Origin: JAIBJN01 sp963775395
GTDB lineage: Bacteria; Actinomycetota; Thermoleophilia; Gaiellales; Gaiellaceae
Direction: 5' to 3'
DNA: 41,325 nucleotides
NCBI GenBank assembly: GCA_963775395.1
Contig: CAVZIX010000010.1
Coordinates: forward strand, 1-41,325
Shown: positions 14,345-23,709 of the stretch, piece by piece
How the letters are laid out: every line of letters begins with the position of its first letter
Position numbering within the stretch: the first letter of the stretch is position 1
Position numbers and translations under genes: made by a program
Notes under the pieces: model-generated
What the model was told of the DNA's origin: nothing
Databases searched by the model: none
Seen by the model: only the letters and a program-made list of their open reading frames with translations

Positions 14345-15631
14345 ATGGGACGACGGATGGCCGACGAGCAGAGAGACGAGAAGACCTACCTGGCCGCCAG
14401 GGCCGAGCAGCTCGCTGCCCGCATGGAGAGCGAAGGGGTCTCGCGCAAGAAGCTCCTCCAGCTCGTCGGTGGTGCGCTGCCTCTCCTGGCCGGGGGCAGG
14501 CCGCTCGCGGCTGACGCGCCCGCCGCTGAGCGCGCGCAGGGGTCGCCGATCAGAAAGCCGCTGCCGCCCGAGTGGTTCGTCCCCTTCGGGACGAACGCGG
14601 AGACACGGTGGGATGCGCTCGCCGAGGTCGGCTACGAGGTCCCCAACGAGCGGTTCTTCGTCCGCAACCACACGGCGACGCCCGCGATCGATGCGGCCAC
14701 GTGGCGACTCCGCGTGTTCGGCGACGGCCTGAAGCTCCGCCCGGGCGCCGGCGACTCGGTCGAGTTCTCGCTCCGCGACCTCAAGCGGCTTCGCTCGAGG
14801 AAGCTGACGGCGTTCATCGAGTGCGCGGGGAACGGACGCGGACTCTTTGCCGACCAGCAGGGGACGCCCGCACCCGGCACGCAGTGGGGCCTGGGCGGAG
14901 TCGGCGTCGCCGAATGGCGCGGCGTCCCGCTCTCCGAGGTGCTCGAGCGCGCCGGGATCACGAAGGACGCGGTCGACGTGCTCCCGCAGGGCCTGGACGC
15001 CAACGTCGTCTCGGGAGGCGTCGACCTCGGCAAGGTCCGGCGGCCGCTCCCGGTCGACAAGGCGCTCGACGACGTGTTGCTCGCCTACGAGATGAACGGC
15101 GTGCGGTTGCCTCCCGACCACGGCTATCCCGTCCGCCTCGTCGTGCCCGGGTGGGTCGGGATCGCCAGCATCAAGTGGCTCGGCCAGATCGAGGTCTCGA
15201 CCCGTCCGCTCTTCTCTCCCTGGAACACGACGTCGTACCGCATGTTCGGTCCCGACTACCCCGCCGACTCGCCGCCGCTCACGAGCCAGCCTGTCAAGAG
15301 CGCGCTGGAGCTCGCCCGGGGCGCCGTCCTTCCGCTCGGCAAGCCGACGACTCTGACGGGGCGTGCCTGGTCGGGGACGACTGCCGTTCGCCGCGTGGAA
15401 GTCTCGACCGACCGCGGCGCGACCTGGGCCGCGGCCAAGCTCCACGGGGCGAACCGTCCCGGCGCCTGGGTGCGCTGGAAGTTCACGTTCGAGCCACGCA
15501 CCCCGGGGGACCACGAGATCTGGACGCGCGCGACGGACGGTGACGGCCGGGCCCAGCCACTGTCCGTTCCGTTCAACACCTTCGGGTACCTGTACTCGGC
15601 GGTCGTGAGGCACCCGGTCGTCGTCGCCTAG
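14345..15631 (+). CDS. Sulfite-oxidase-family molybdopterin oxidoreductase
   Basis: This 428-residue protein has the sulfite-oxidase molybdopterin domain. NHTATP (108-113) and IECAGNGR (158-165) place Cys160 as the molybdenum ligand; GGVGVAEWRGVPL follows, as in SoxC/SorT/YedY relatives. The C-terminal Mo-Co dimerisation domain is present (about 300-420, with VSTDRGATWAAAKL). There is no cytochrome b5 heme domain. The segment VSRKKLLQLVGGALPLLAGG (32-51) resembles a Tat signal with an Arg-Lys pair, but lies 30 residues in, so export is uncertain. The start could be 14345 or the ATG at 14357; neither has a clear ribosome site. It stands alone and is followed by a terminator-like hairpin. Confidence 0.9.
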   Translation: MGRRMADEQRDEKTYLAARAEQLAARMESEGVSRKKLLQLVGGALPLLAGGRPLAADAPAAERAQGSPIRKPLPPEWFVPFGTNAETRWDALAEVGYEVPNERFFVRNHTATPAIDAATWRLRVFGDGLKLRPGAGDSVEFSLRDLKRLRSRKLTAFIECAGNGRGLFADQQGTPAPGTQWGLGGVGVAEWRGVPLSEVLERAGITKDAVDVLPQGLDANVVSGGVDLGKVRRPLPVDKALDDVLLAYEMNGVRLPPDHGYPVRLVVPGWVGIASIKWLGQIEVSTRPLFSPWNTTSYRMFGPDYPADSPPLTSQPVKSALELARGAVLPLGKPTTLTGRAWSGTTAVRRVEVSTDRGATWAAAKLHGANRPGAWVRWKFTFEPRTPGDHEIWTRATDGDGRAQPLSVPFNTFGYLYSAVVRHPVVVA

Positions 15632-15645
15632 CGGCGCGACCATAA

Positions 15646-15678
15646 GAGGCGGGGCCGACCCCAGCTCGACCCCGCCTC
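15646..15678 (+). terminator. Hairpin after the molybdoenzyme gene
   Basis: Arms 15646-15658 and 15666-15678 pair over 13 bp with one mismatch, around a 7-base loop, starting 15 bases after the stop codon. The GC-rich stem without a long T-tract is consistent with an actinobacterial terminator. Confidence 0.65.
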
Positions 15679-15778
15679 AACGAGGGGACAGGTTCAGGAA
15701 GAACTCTACCGAGGAGCCGCCTTGAATCGGCCCCCGAGGCGGCGTAGACTATTGTCGACAGGGGTCTGACGTTTCGTG

Positions 15779-15809
15779 CCCGGGGCCCACGGGCCGCAGT
15801 GGCCCCGGG
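15779..15809. terminator. GC hairpin downstream of the small minus-strand gene
   Basis: CCCGGGGCC (15779-15787) and GGCCCCGGG (15801-15809) form a 9-bp stem with a 13-base loop, 20 bases past the stop of the minus-strand gene at 15829. A further 7-bp stem exists at 15716-15722/15737-15743. It probably terminates the minus-strand transcript; no T-tract is seen. Confidence 0.45.
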
Positions 15810-15828
15810 GCCAACTCCGGGTCGGAGG

Positions 15829-16062
15829 CTAGCCGACGAGCTGGCGCCAGACCGCGGCCGGGCCGACGTCGGCCGGGAGCTCTTCCAGCAGCGCGATCGC
15901 CTCCGACGCAGGGCCGCACCAGAGAAGCCCGCTGAGCGGCGGGCCCTTCAGCATCACGCTCGTTCCGAGATCCTGGATGGCGACGTAGTCGTCCGCGCCC
16001 GTCCGCCCCAAGGTGCAGGCGAGACGGTCGAGCTCGACTCTGATGTGCTCGGCGGTCAGCAC
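15829..16062 (-). CDS. Small hypothetical protein (77 residues)
   Basis: The frame is open from within tRNA-Val, but a protein start there is not credible; the first reasonable start after the tRNA is GTG at 16062, giving a 77-residue protein with a normal mixed composition (LTAEHIRVELDRLACTLGR, then a two-strand region around DYVAIQDLGTSVML and a C-terminal helix). No motif is recognised. The ribosome site is weak. A hairpin lies just downstream. The start is uncertain. Confidence 0.5.
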   Translation of the reverse strand: MLTAEHIRVELDRLACTLGRTGADDYVAIQDLGTSVMLKGPPLSGLLWCGPASEAIALLEELPADVGPAAVWRQLVG

Positions 16063-16121
16063 GGCAGTTCCAGTATGAGGAATCCGAGCTCGCGGGTCTA
16101 CGGGGAGCCAGCGATCGAATA

Positions 16122-16194
16122 TGGGCGGTGCCGGGCTCGAACCAGCGACCTCCTGCTTGTAAGGCAGGCGCTCTCCCAACTGAGCTAACCGCCC
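16122..16194 (-). tRNA. tRNA-Val (TAC)
   Basis: The 73-base cloverleaf has acceptor GGGCGGT with ACCGCCC and discriminator A, a D arm AGCTCAGTTGGGAGAGC, an anticodon loop CTTACAA giving anticodon TAC, and a T arm with GGTTCGAGCC. CCA is not encoded. It lies three bases from tRNA-Glu and is presumably co-transcribed with it. Confidence 0.95.
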
Positions 16195-16197
16195 AGG

Positions 16198-16270
16198 TGC
16201 CCCCAGCGGGATTCGAACCCGCGCTACGGCCTTGAAAGGGCCGTGACCTGGGCCGCTAGTCGATGGGGGC
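16198..16270 (-). tRNA. tRNA-Glu (TTC)
   Basis: The 73-base gene has acceptor GCCCCCA with TGGGGGC and discriminator A, an anticodon loop CTTTCAA giving anticodon TTC, and T arm GCGGGTTCGAATCCCGC. CCA is not encoded. It is upstream of tRNA-Val on the same strand, forming a two-tRNA unit. Confidence 0.95.
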
Positions 16271-16318
16271 GCGGCCCGGCAAGGATAGCGGGATGCCGCC
16301 GCTACACTCGCTCCGCGT

Positions 16319-16391
16319 GGGCCGGTAGCTCAGCTGGCAGAGCAGGGGACTTTTAATCCCAAGGTCGCTGGTTCGAATCCAGCCCGGCCCA
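16319..16391 (+). tRNA. tRNA-Lys (TTT)
   Basis: The 73-base gene has acceptor GGGCCGG with CCGGCCC and discriminator A, D arm AGCTCAGCTGGCAGAGC, anticodon loop CTTTTAA giving anticodon TTT, and T arm GCTGGTTCGAATCCAGC. It is divergent from tRNA-Glu, 48 bases away. Confidence 0.95.
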
Positions 16392-16414
16392 TCGTCCACC
16401 TGCCGAGACCACCC

Positions 16415-18370
16415 TCAGGCGGCCACGTCGAGGACGCAGTCGGGAATGAGGACGTGGAAGGAGGCGCCACCGCCCGGGGCGTCCTCGACCCAGGTCCGGC
16501 CACCGTGAATGGCGGCGAAGCGCGCCACGAGGGCGAGGCCGATGCCTGCGCCCGGGGTCATGGACGACACGTTCGGGCCGCGGTTGAACGTCTCGAAGAC
16601 CTCCAGCTTGTACTCGTCCGCGATGCCCGGCCCTTCGTCCTCGACGACGAGCAGGAGATCCCGGCCAAGGGTCTCGAGGCGGATCTCGATGGGTCCTTCG
16701 GGCGGCGTGTGCTTGGCCGCGTTGACCACGAGGTTGTCGACGATCCGCTCCAGCTTCGCGCCGTCGACGTTCGCCGCCACCGGCCCTCCGGTGATGCTGA
16801 CCAGACGGCTGTCGAGCGGATAGTCCGCCACGACTCGACGCACGAGGTCGCCGACGTCGATCCGCTCTCGCCTGACCACCGTGTGCCCGAGACGTAGGCG
16901 CTCGATGTCGAGAAGGTCGGCAAGCAGGCGCTCGAGCCTGCGTGCGGCCTGGGCGATGTCGGAGATGATCTCGTCGACCGTCTCCGGGTCCAGCTCCGAC
17001 CGGCGCTGCTCGAGCGTGAGCGCGAAGCCGAGCACGGAGGTGAGAGGTGTGCGGAGCTCGTGGGAGACCGCCGAGAGAATGTCCTCGCGGAGCTTGTCGA
17101 CCTGCCGCTGCTCGGTCACGTCCTGTGCCGTGCCGACCATCATCACGGGCTCGTCCCCCTCGAAGAGAACGCGTCCACTGCCCGAGACGACCCGCTCGCT
17201 GCCGTCCGGGCGCACCACCCGGTGCTCCACGGCGAAAGGCCGCCCATCCGCGTAAGCCTGCCGAACCGTCTCGTCGACGCGCGCGCGGTCCTCCGGGTGG
17301 ACCTGTTCGAGGTACGGGTCATACGAGAGCGGCGCCGTCCCCTGTTCGACACCGAAGATGCCGTAGAGCTCGTCCGACCATGTGATCGCGTCGCTGCGGA
17401 GGTCCCATTCCCAGCTGCCGATGTGCGCGATCGACTGCGCCTCACGGAGGCGTGCCGCTGTCTTGGCGAGCGCGTCGCGTCCGGCCTCGCGCTCGGCGAG
17501 GGTGGCGGCGACCACGAGGATGCTGACGACCACGACCGCGAAGAGCGCCTGCGCGAGCTGCACGCGCTCGGTCGCGGTGTCGCCTCCGAGCGGGATCTGC
17601 CCCTCAACGGCGCCCCACGTTCCGATGGCGCCGACGAGGAACGACGCAGAGGCGGCGCCGACCTGACGGAAGCTGAGCGCCGCCCACAGCAGTAGCGGGA
17701 AGATCAGGTACGGGTACCGCCAGGCGCCGGCGAGGAACACGATCGCACTCACTGCTGCGACCGCTGCCAGGAGCCCGAGCCCTTCGACGACCCGCAACGG
17801 CGTGGGCCGGATGTGGCGCGATGCGTAGAGGACGAGCAGGACGGGCGCGACCATGAGCACGCCGATCGCGTCCCCGAACCACCACAGCACCCAGGCCGTG
17901 CCGTAGGGGTCCTCGGTCGCGTCCGCGATGGTCAGGACGGTGACGCCGTTCGTGGCGCTGACGATCGTCGACAGCAGGGCGCCGCCGATGACGAGGGCGA
18001 GCACGGAGCGGACGCGGTCGAGAGCCGGCGTGAAGCCGATCCGACGGACCAGGAACGCGCCCACGACGGCGGCCGCTGTGTTGCCGACCGTGATGCCCGC
18101 CGCCACCCCGAGCGACGCGTCGCTGGTCGCATTGGCGACGAACGCGCCGACTGCGACCGCCGGCCAGAAGCGCACGCCGAGGATCAGGAGCGCGGCGAGC
18201 GCGATCCCCGAGGGCGCCCAGACGGGTGTGATGACCCCGTGCGAGACGTCCAGGGCGAGGCCGAGCTTGGCCGCGCCGATGTAGGCGCCCGAGACGATCA
18301 GGAACAGGACGACGTCACGCGCGTGCGCGCGCGAGCGGTTCGGTGCCCCGTGGCCGGCTCGTCGAGTCAT
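16415..18370 (-). CDS. MASE1-PAS sensor histidine kinase, orphan
   Basis: This 651-residue kinase starts with a MASE1-type integral membrane sensor (about 18-292, eight or so helices). A PAS/PAC domain follows (about 312-424; GSWEWDL and RVVRPDGSERVV are typical). The HisKA domain holds SHELRTPL (436-443) with His437 as the phosphoacceptor. The ATPase domain has N-box asparagines around 546-550 (DNLVVNAAKH), DEGPGIA (578-584) and GAGIGLAL (607-614), so it looks active. MASE1 senses unknown small ligands at the membrane. No response regulator is adjacent, so its partner is elsewhere. It sits between tRNA-Lys and the divergent PH-domain operon. Confidence 0.93.
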   Translation of the reverse strand: MTRRAGHGAPNRSRAHARDVVLFLIVSGAYIGAAKLGLALDVSHGVITPVWAPSGIALAALLILGVRFWPAVAVGAFVANATSDASLGVAAGITVGNTAAAVVGAFLVRRIGFTPALDRVRSVLALVIGGALLSTIVSATNGVTVLTIADATEDPYGTAWVLWWFGDAIGVLMVAPVLLVLYASRHIRPTPLRVVEGLGLLAAVAAVSAIVFLAGAWRYPYLIFPLLLWAALSFRQVGAASASFLVGAIGTWGAVEGQIPLGGDTATERVQLAQALFAVVVVSILVVAATLAEREAGRDALAKTAARLREAQSIAHIGSWEWDLRSDAITWSDELYGIFGVEQGTAPLSYDPYLEQVHPEDRARVDETVRQAYADGRPFAVEHRVVRPDGSERVVSGSGRVLFEGDEPVMMVGTAQDVTEQRQVDKLREDILSAVSHELRTPLTSVLGFALTLEQRRSELDPETVDEIISDIAQAARRLERLLADLLDIERLRLGHTVVRRERIDVGDLVRRVVADYPLDSRLVSITGGPVAANVDGAKLERIVDNLVVNAAKHTPPEGPIEIRLETLGRDLLLVVEDEGPGIADEYKLEVFETFNRGPNVSSMTPGAGIGLALVARFAAIHGGRTWVEDAPGGGASFHVLIPDCVLDVAA

Positions 18371-18427
18371 CGACTTCGCTTCGCACTCACATTGTCACAG
18401 ACGAATCAGCGTTCCCCCAGTCCCGGA

Positions 18428-18946
18428 ATGACCATCTGCTGGCATCGTGCGGAGGTGATCCTCCGCGAGCCGGCCAACTCTCTCGACCCGCGGGTGCAGA
18501 CGTACTGGCTGGTCCAGGGGCTGATCGGCGCCGGCGTCGTGGCCGCACTCGTCATCGCGGGAACCGTGATCGCAGCCCTGGTCGGCGCGAGCACCGCGGC
18601 ATGGCTCATCGGCACCCTCGGAGGAGTCGCCGTCCTCGTGGCGGTGGCGCTCGCCGTCGGCATCCCGCGGCTCGACTACCGGCACTACCGCTACGAGGTC
18701 ACCGATCTGGGGCTCTACGTTGCCCGGGGTTGGCTCTGGCAGCGCCATCAGGTCGTCCCGCACGCGCGCGTCCAGACCGTGGAGACAACCGTCGGGCCAC
18801 TCATGCGGGCGCTCGGTCTCGTGTCGGTGGACATCACGACCGCCTCCTCGGGCGGAGGCCTCTCGATCCCTGGACTCTCCCCCGACGTCGCGGACCGGCT
18901 CGTGCAGGAGCTCGCGCTCCGCGCGGGCATCGAGGAGGGAACGTGA
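18428..18946 (+). CDS. Bacterial PH-domain membrane protein, YdbS-like
   Basis: This 172-residue protein has two membrane helices (about 28-53 and 57-77) and a C-terminal bacterial PH (bPH2) domain (about 80-165) with the YRHYRYEVTDLGLYVARGWL segment and the Arg-Val-Gln-Thr-Val-Glu strand typical of YdbS proteins. The pair YdbS/YdbT is often found together, as here. The start is uncertain: ATG 18428 gives MTICWHRAEV before ILREPANSLDPRV, whereas family members often begin near the ILREP sequence, so the GTG at 18455 is also possible; neither has a good ribosome site. Its stop overlaps the GTG of the next gene (GTGA). The role of these proteins in envelope stress or membrane homeostasis is only suspected. 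Confidence 0.82.
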   Translation: MTICWHRAEVILREPANSLDPRVQTYWLVQGLIGAGVVAALVIAGTVIAALVGASTAAWLIGTLGGVAVLVAVALAVGIPRLDYRHYRYEVTDLGLYVARGWLWQRHQVVPHARVQTVETTVGPLMRALGLVSVDITTASSGGGLSIPGLSPDVADRLVQELALRAGIEEGT

Positions 18947-20391
18947 TCGAGGCGCCCCGGGAGCTCGAGGGCCGGTTGCACCCCCTCGCGGTCCTCGTGA
19001 TCGCGCGGCGGTTCATCGGGGCGAGCCTGCTCCCCATGCTCGCTCTCATCGTCTCCGCGGGTGTGCGGGTCGTCCTCCCGATTGCGCTCGTCCTACTGCT
19101 TGTCGGGGTGCCGCTCGCCGTGCTCTCCTGGTGGCGGTTCCGCTACCGCGTGGGAGACGGGAAGCTCGAGCTGCACTCGGGCGTCTTCAGCCGGAGCGTG
19201 CGGACGATCCCGCTCGACCGCATCCGCGGCGTCGACGTGACCGAGCCGTTCATCCACCGACTTCTCGGCCTGGTCAAGGTCGACGTGGAGGCGGCTGCAG
19301 GCGGTCGCTCGAAGGCAGAGCTGTCGCTCGCCGCGGTCTCGCGCGAGCAGGCCGACCAACTGCGCGAGGCGGTGCTCGCGGGGCCTCGGGGCGCCGCGGG
19401 AGAGGAAGCCGCGGAGGCGCAACCGGTGTACCGGGCCACACCGGGATTGCTCGTGCTCGGCGGGCTCACCAGCATGCGCTACCTCCTCGCGCCCGCGGCC
19501 GTGGTCGGCGTCGTCTTCAACCTCGCCGACGACTTACCGGGCGGGATCGTCGACCGGGCGACTGACGCGGCCGCGGACAGGTTCCCGACGGACGCACTCG
19601 GCATCGTGCTCGTCGTCGCTCTCGGAATCGGGCTCGTCGTCCTCGCGGCGATCGCCGGGTCGCTGCTGGTCGACTGGAGGTTCACGGTCCGTGACGAAGG
19701 CGAGCGGCTCGCCGCCTCGCGCGGCCTCCTCACGCGGCGCGTCGTCCACCTCGACCGCGATCGGATCCGCGGCGCCGACGTGCGGGACTCGCCGCTACGT
19801 CGCCCTCTCGGCCTCTCGTCCGTGAACGCGATCGCCGCGGGGCTCAGGGGTCGGACGGGCGGAACCGCCCTGGCCCCGGTCATCCACAACGCCGAGCTTC
19901 CTCGCCTGCTGCAGGCCGTCGACCCCGAGGCGCCCGAGCCTGCGGCCGCACTCGTCGCCCACCCGGCGGCTTCGCGCCGCCGCCGCCTCGTACGGGCGCT
20001 CGCGCTCCCGCTGCTCGGCGCTCGCGATCCTGGCCGCTCTGGGCGTCCTCTGGGCCGCGCTCGCGGCGGCGGCGGTGACCGTGCTGGCCCTGCTGGTCGC
20101 GCTGGACCGCCACCGTCAGCTCGGCCACCGCTTCGACGGGCGCCGCCTCGCCCTGCGGGAGGGAAGCCTCCAGCGTCGCTGGTCGGAGCTCGATCCCGAC
20201 GCCGCGGTCGCGTTCGAAGTGAGCAGCTCGCCCGGTCAGCGCCGCGCGGGCGTGTGCACGCTGACGCTCCATCTGGGGCAGGGCGCAGGCTCCCGCCGCG
20301 CGCTCGACCTCGCAGACGGGCAGGCGACCGCGCTGCTGGCGCAGGTCAGGCCGCAGCTCTTCGAGCCGCTCGTCGTCCCCGCGAAGACTGA
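18943..20391 (+). CDS. Multidomain PH-domain membrane protein, YdbT-like, frameshifted near 20020
   Basis: The GTG at 18943 overlaps the upstream stop and has GAGGAGGG close by. Reading gives a YdbT-like protein: paired membrane helices and a PH domain (about 20-140), then a second helix pair (about 168-245) and PH domain (about 245-330). After residue about 355 (ALPLL) the frame turns into Arg/Pro/Gly-rich nonsense, while the frame one base further on continues naturally as a membrane helix (ALAILAALGVLWAALAAAAV) and a third PH domain ending at TAG 20393-20395. One surplus base between about 20005 and 20035 explains this; the intact product would be about 483 residues. It may be a sequencing indel, a real mutation or, less likely, programmed. 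The corrected stop shares CTAG with the convergent TrpB2 stop. Confidence 0.75.
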   Translation: MIEAPRELEGRLHPLAVLVIARRFIGASLLPMLALIVSAGVRVVLPIALVLLLVGVPLAVLSWWRFRYRVGDGKLELHSGVFSRSVRTIPLDRIRGVDVTEPFIHRLLGLVKVDVEAAAGGRSKAELSLAAVSREQADQLREAVLAGPRGAAGEEAAEAQPVYRATPGLLVLGGLTSMRYLLAPAAVVGVVFNLADDLPGGIVDRATDAAADRFPTDALGIVLVVALGIGLVVLAAIAGSLLVDWRFTVRDEGERLAASRGLLTRRVVHLDRDRIRGADVRDSPLRRPLGLSSVNAIAAGLRGRTGGTALAPVIHNAELPRLLQAVDPEAPEPAAALVAHPAASRRRRLVRALALPLLGARDPGRSGRPLGRARGGGGDRAGPAGRAGPPPSARPPLRRAPPRPAGGKPPASLVGARSRRRGRVRSEQLARSAPRGRVHADAPSGAGRRLPPRARPRRRAGDRAAGAGQAAALRAARRPRED

Positions 20392-21765
<1,374 letters not shown>

Positions 21766-21784
21766 TCGCGGGCGAGGATAACCC

Positions 21785-22732
21785 CTACGGCGTCTTGCCC
21801 GCGAGGATCGTCGCAAGCACTGCGCTGTCGATGTTCCCGCCGGAGACGATGGCCACGATCTTCCCCCCGCCCGAGCGTCCGGAGAGCGCGGAGGCGACCG
21901 CGAGGGCGCCTGCGCCCTCGGCTACGACGCGCGCGCGCTCGGCCAGGAGGCGGACGGCCGCAGCGGTCTCGTCCAGGGTCACGACGTCTGTGCCGTCGAG
22001 GAGCGGCCGCCCGAGCCCCCACATCTTCGGGAGCAGGGCACGCGCCCCGGCGCCGTCGACGAAGCTCGGCTTGTAGTCGATCTCGCGCGGCTCCCCGGCC
22101 GCCAGCGAGGCCGTGAGCGGCGCCGAGGTCTCGAGCTCGACGACCCGCATGCTCGTCTCGGGCCGCAGCGCCTTGATCGCGCTCGCGATCCCGGTGAAGA
22201 GCCCGCCGCCTCCCCAGGGAACGATGACCGTGTCCACGTCGGGTAGGTCCTCGAGGATCTCGAGGCCGATCGTCCCGTTGCCTGCCATCACGGGCTCGTC
22301 CTCGACCGGGTGGACGAAGAAGCCCTCGACCCCCGGATAGCTCCGTTCCTCGAGCGCCTGCCACCAGCGGTCGAACGACACCATCACGTACGTGCCGCCG
22401 AGGCGCTCGATCGCATCCAGCTTCGTCTGCGGGGCATGGTCGGGGACGATCACCGTCCACGGGATGCCCAGCTCCCGCGCGGCCCACCCGACGCCCTGCG
22501 CCATGTTGCCTGCGCTCGTCGTCAGCACGCCCGCGGCCAGCTCCTCGGGCGGCGCGGCCGACATGGCGTTGTAGGCGCCGCGGATCTTGAACGAGTTGAT
22601 GGGCTGGAGGTTCTCGAGCTTGAGGTAGACCTCCGCCGGCGCGTCCTCGACGTGGAGCCGCACGAGCGGCGTGCGGACGGCCGTGCCCGCGATCACCTCG
22701 CGCGCACGGCGGATGTCCTCGAGCGGGATCAG
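21785..22732 (-). CDS. Serine/threonine-dehydratase-like PLP enzyme, probable CTG start
   Basis: This is a fold-type II PLP enzyme of about 315 residues. The PLP lysine is in NSFKIRGA (about Lys49), the substrate loop is SAGNMAQG (about 73-80) and the phosphate loop PWGGGGLFTG follows. There is no ACT domain, as in catabolic threonine/serine dehydratases or racemase-type relatives. The protein should begin around IPLEDIRRAREVI, but no ATG, GTG or TTG exists in frame upstream of that point near the previous stop; CTG at 22732-22730 overlaps the previous stop as CTGA, exactly like the GTGA joins elsewhere in the window, with GAGGT just upstream. The product probably deaminates Ser or Thr to a 2-oxoacid, or racemises an amino acid. 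Confidence 0.87.
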   Translation of the reverse strand: MIPLEDIRRAREVIAGTAVRTPLVRLHVEDAPAEVYLKLENLQPINSFKIRGAYNAMSAAPPEELAAGVLTTSAGNMAQGVGWAARELGIPWTVIVPDHAPQTKLDAIERLGGTYVMVSFDRWWQALEERSYPGVEGFFVHPVEDEPVMAGNGTIGLEILEDLPDVDTVIVPWGGGGLFTGIASAIKALRPETSMRVVELETSAPLTASLAAGEPREIDYKPSFVDGAGARALLPKMWGLGRPLLDGTDVVTLDETAAAVRLLAERARVVAEGAGALAVASALSGRSGGGKIVAIVSGGNIDSAVLATILAGKTP

Positions 22733-23709
22733 AGCTCGACCTCGGTGCCCGCGCCCGTTTCGCGCGCGCGCCGGTAGACGAGCTCCGCGGCCGCCAGGTC
22801 TTCGACGGCGAGGCCGAGGGACTTGAAGACCGTGAGCTCGTCGTCCGAGGCCCGTCCGTGCGCCCGTCCCGCGAGGAGCTCGCCGAGCTCGGCGCGGATG
22901 TGCTCCGGCCCGATGGCGCCCTCCTCCTGGGGGAAGAGGAAGTCGCCGGCCTCGTTGAGGGTCGACTCGCGGCGGTCGACGAAGAGGGACGCGGCGGCCA
23001 TCGTGGCCGTGTCCAGCTCGCGGGTGGTGGGGATGCTGGAGCCGACCGCGTTGACGTGGGCTCCGTCGCGGAGCCACTCGCGGCGGACGATCGGCTCCGG
23101 CGCCGACGTGGTCGTGCACACGACGTCCGCGTTCCTCAGAGCCTCCTCGGCGGTCGCCGACACCTCGACGGGGAACGGCGTGCCCGCCTCGCCGGCGACG
23201 GCCTGCGCGTGCTCGGGCGTCCGGCTCCAGATGCGCGCAACCTCGAAGTCCCGAGCGACCGCCATGGCAGTGAGGTGCGACCGCGCCTGGACGCCCGCGC
23301 CGAGGACGGCGAGCTCGCGTGCCCCGTCGCGGGCGAGGAGCCGCGTCGCCACCGCCGACACGGCCGCGGTCCGGATCGCGGTGATCGCCGAAGCGTTGAC
23401 CACGGCCCGCACCTGGCCGGTCTCACCGTCCGAGAGGATTACGACGCCCTGGTGGGCGTCGAGCCCGCGGGCGGGATTCCCCGGTATGACGCAGACCGCC
23501 TTGAGGCCGAAGGCGGCCGAGTCCCCCGAGCGGTGGGCCGGCATGAGGCCGAGGAGCCCGGCCGCGTCGGGCGGGCGGACGACGAACCTGAGCGGCTGGT
23601 GCATCTCGCCCCGCTCGAGGGCTTCGAGCGCCTCGGCCATGACCTCGACGCACTCGTCCATGTGAAGGAGCTGCGCGACGTCCGCTTCGCCGAGGATCAG
23701 CGCGCTCAC
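22729..23709 (-). CDS. Ornithine cyclodeaminase / mu-crystallin family protein
   Basis: This 326-residue NAD(P)-binding protein has the family Lys near the substrate (Lys70 in FGLKAVCVIPGN), the Rossmann motif VLGAGVQARSH (about 135-145) and the VNAVGSSIP loop near 255. Family activities include ornithine cyclodeaminase, alanine or ketimine reductase and amino-acid dehydrogenase; the precise substrate is not readable. A ketimine reductase or imino-acid reductase role would fit its place next to PLP enzymes and an aldo/keto reductase. The GTG start at 23709 overlaps the aldo/keto reductase stop (GTGA). Confidence 0.88.
   Translation of the reverse strand: MSALILGEADVAQLLHMDECVEVMAEALEALERGEMHQPLRFVVRPPDAAGLLGLMPAHRSGDSAAFGLKAVCVIPGNPARGLDAHQGVVILSDGETGQVRAVVNASAITAIRTAAVSAVATRLLARDGARELAVLGAGVQARSHLTAMAVARDFEVARIWSRTPEHAQAVAGEAGTPFPVEVSATAEEALRNADVVCTTTSAPEPIVRREWLRDGAHVNAVGSSIPTTRELDTATMAAASLFVDRRESTLNEAGDFLFPQEEGAIGPEHIRAELGELLAGRAHGRASDDELTVFKSLGLAVEDLAAAELVYRRARETGAGTEVEL

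Noticed and set aside
15690..15760. SRP RNA (CAGGTTCAGGAAG resembles the SRP GGAA loop)
   Set aside because: The conserved CCGGAAGGAAGCAG context and long flanking helix are not present.
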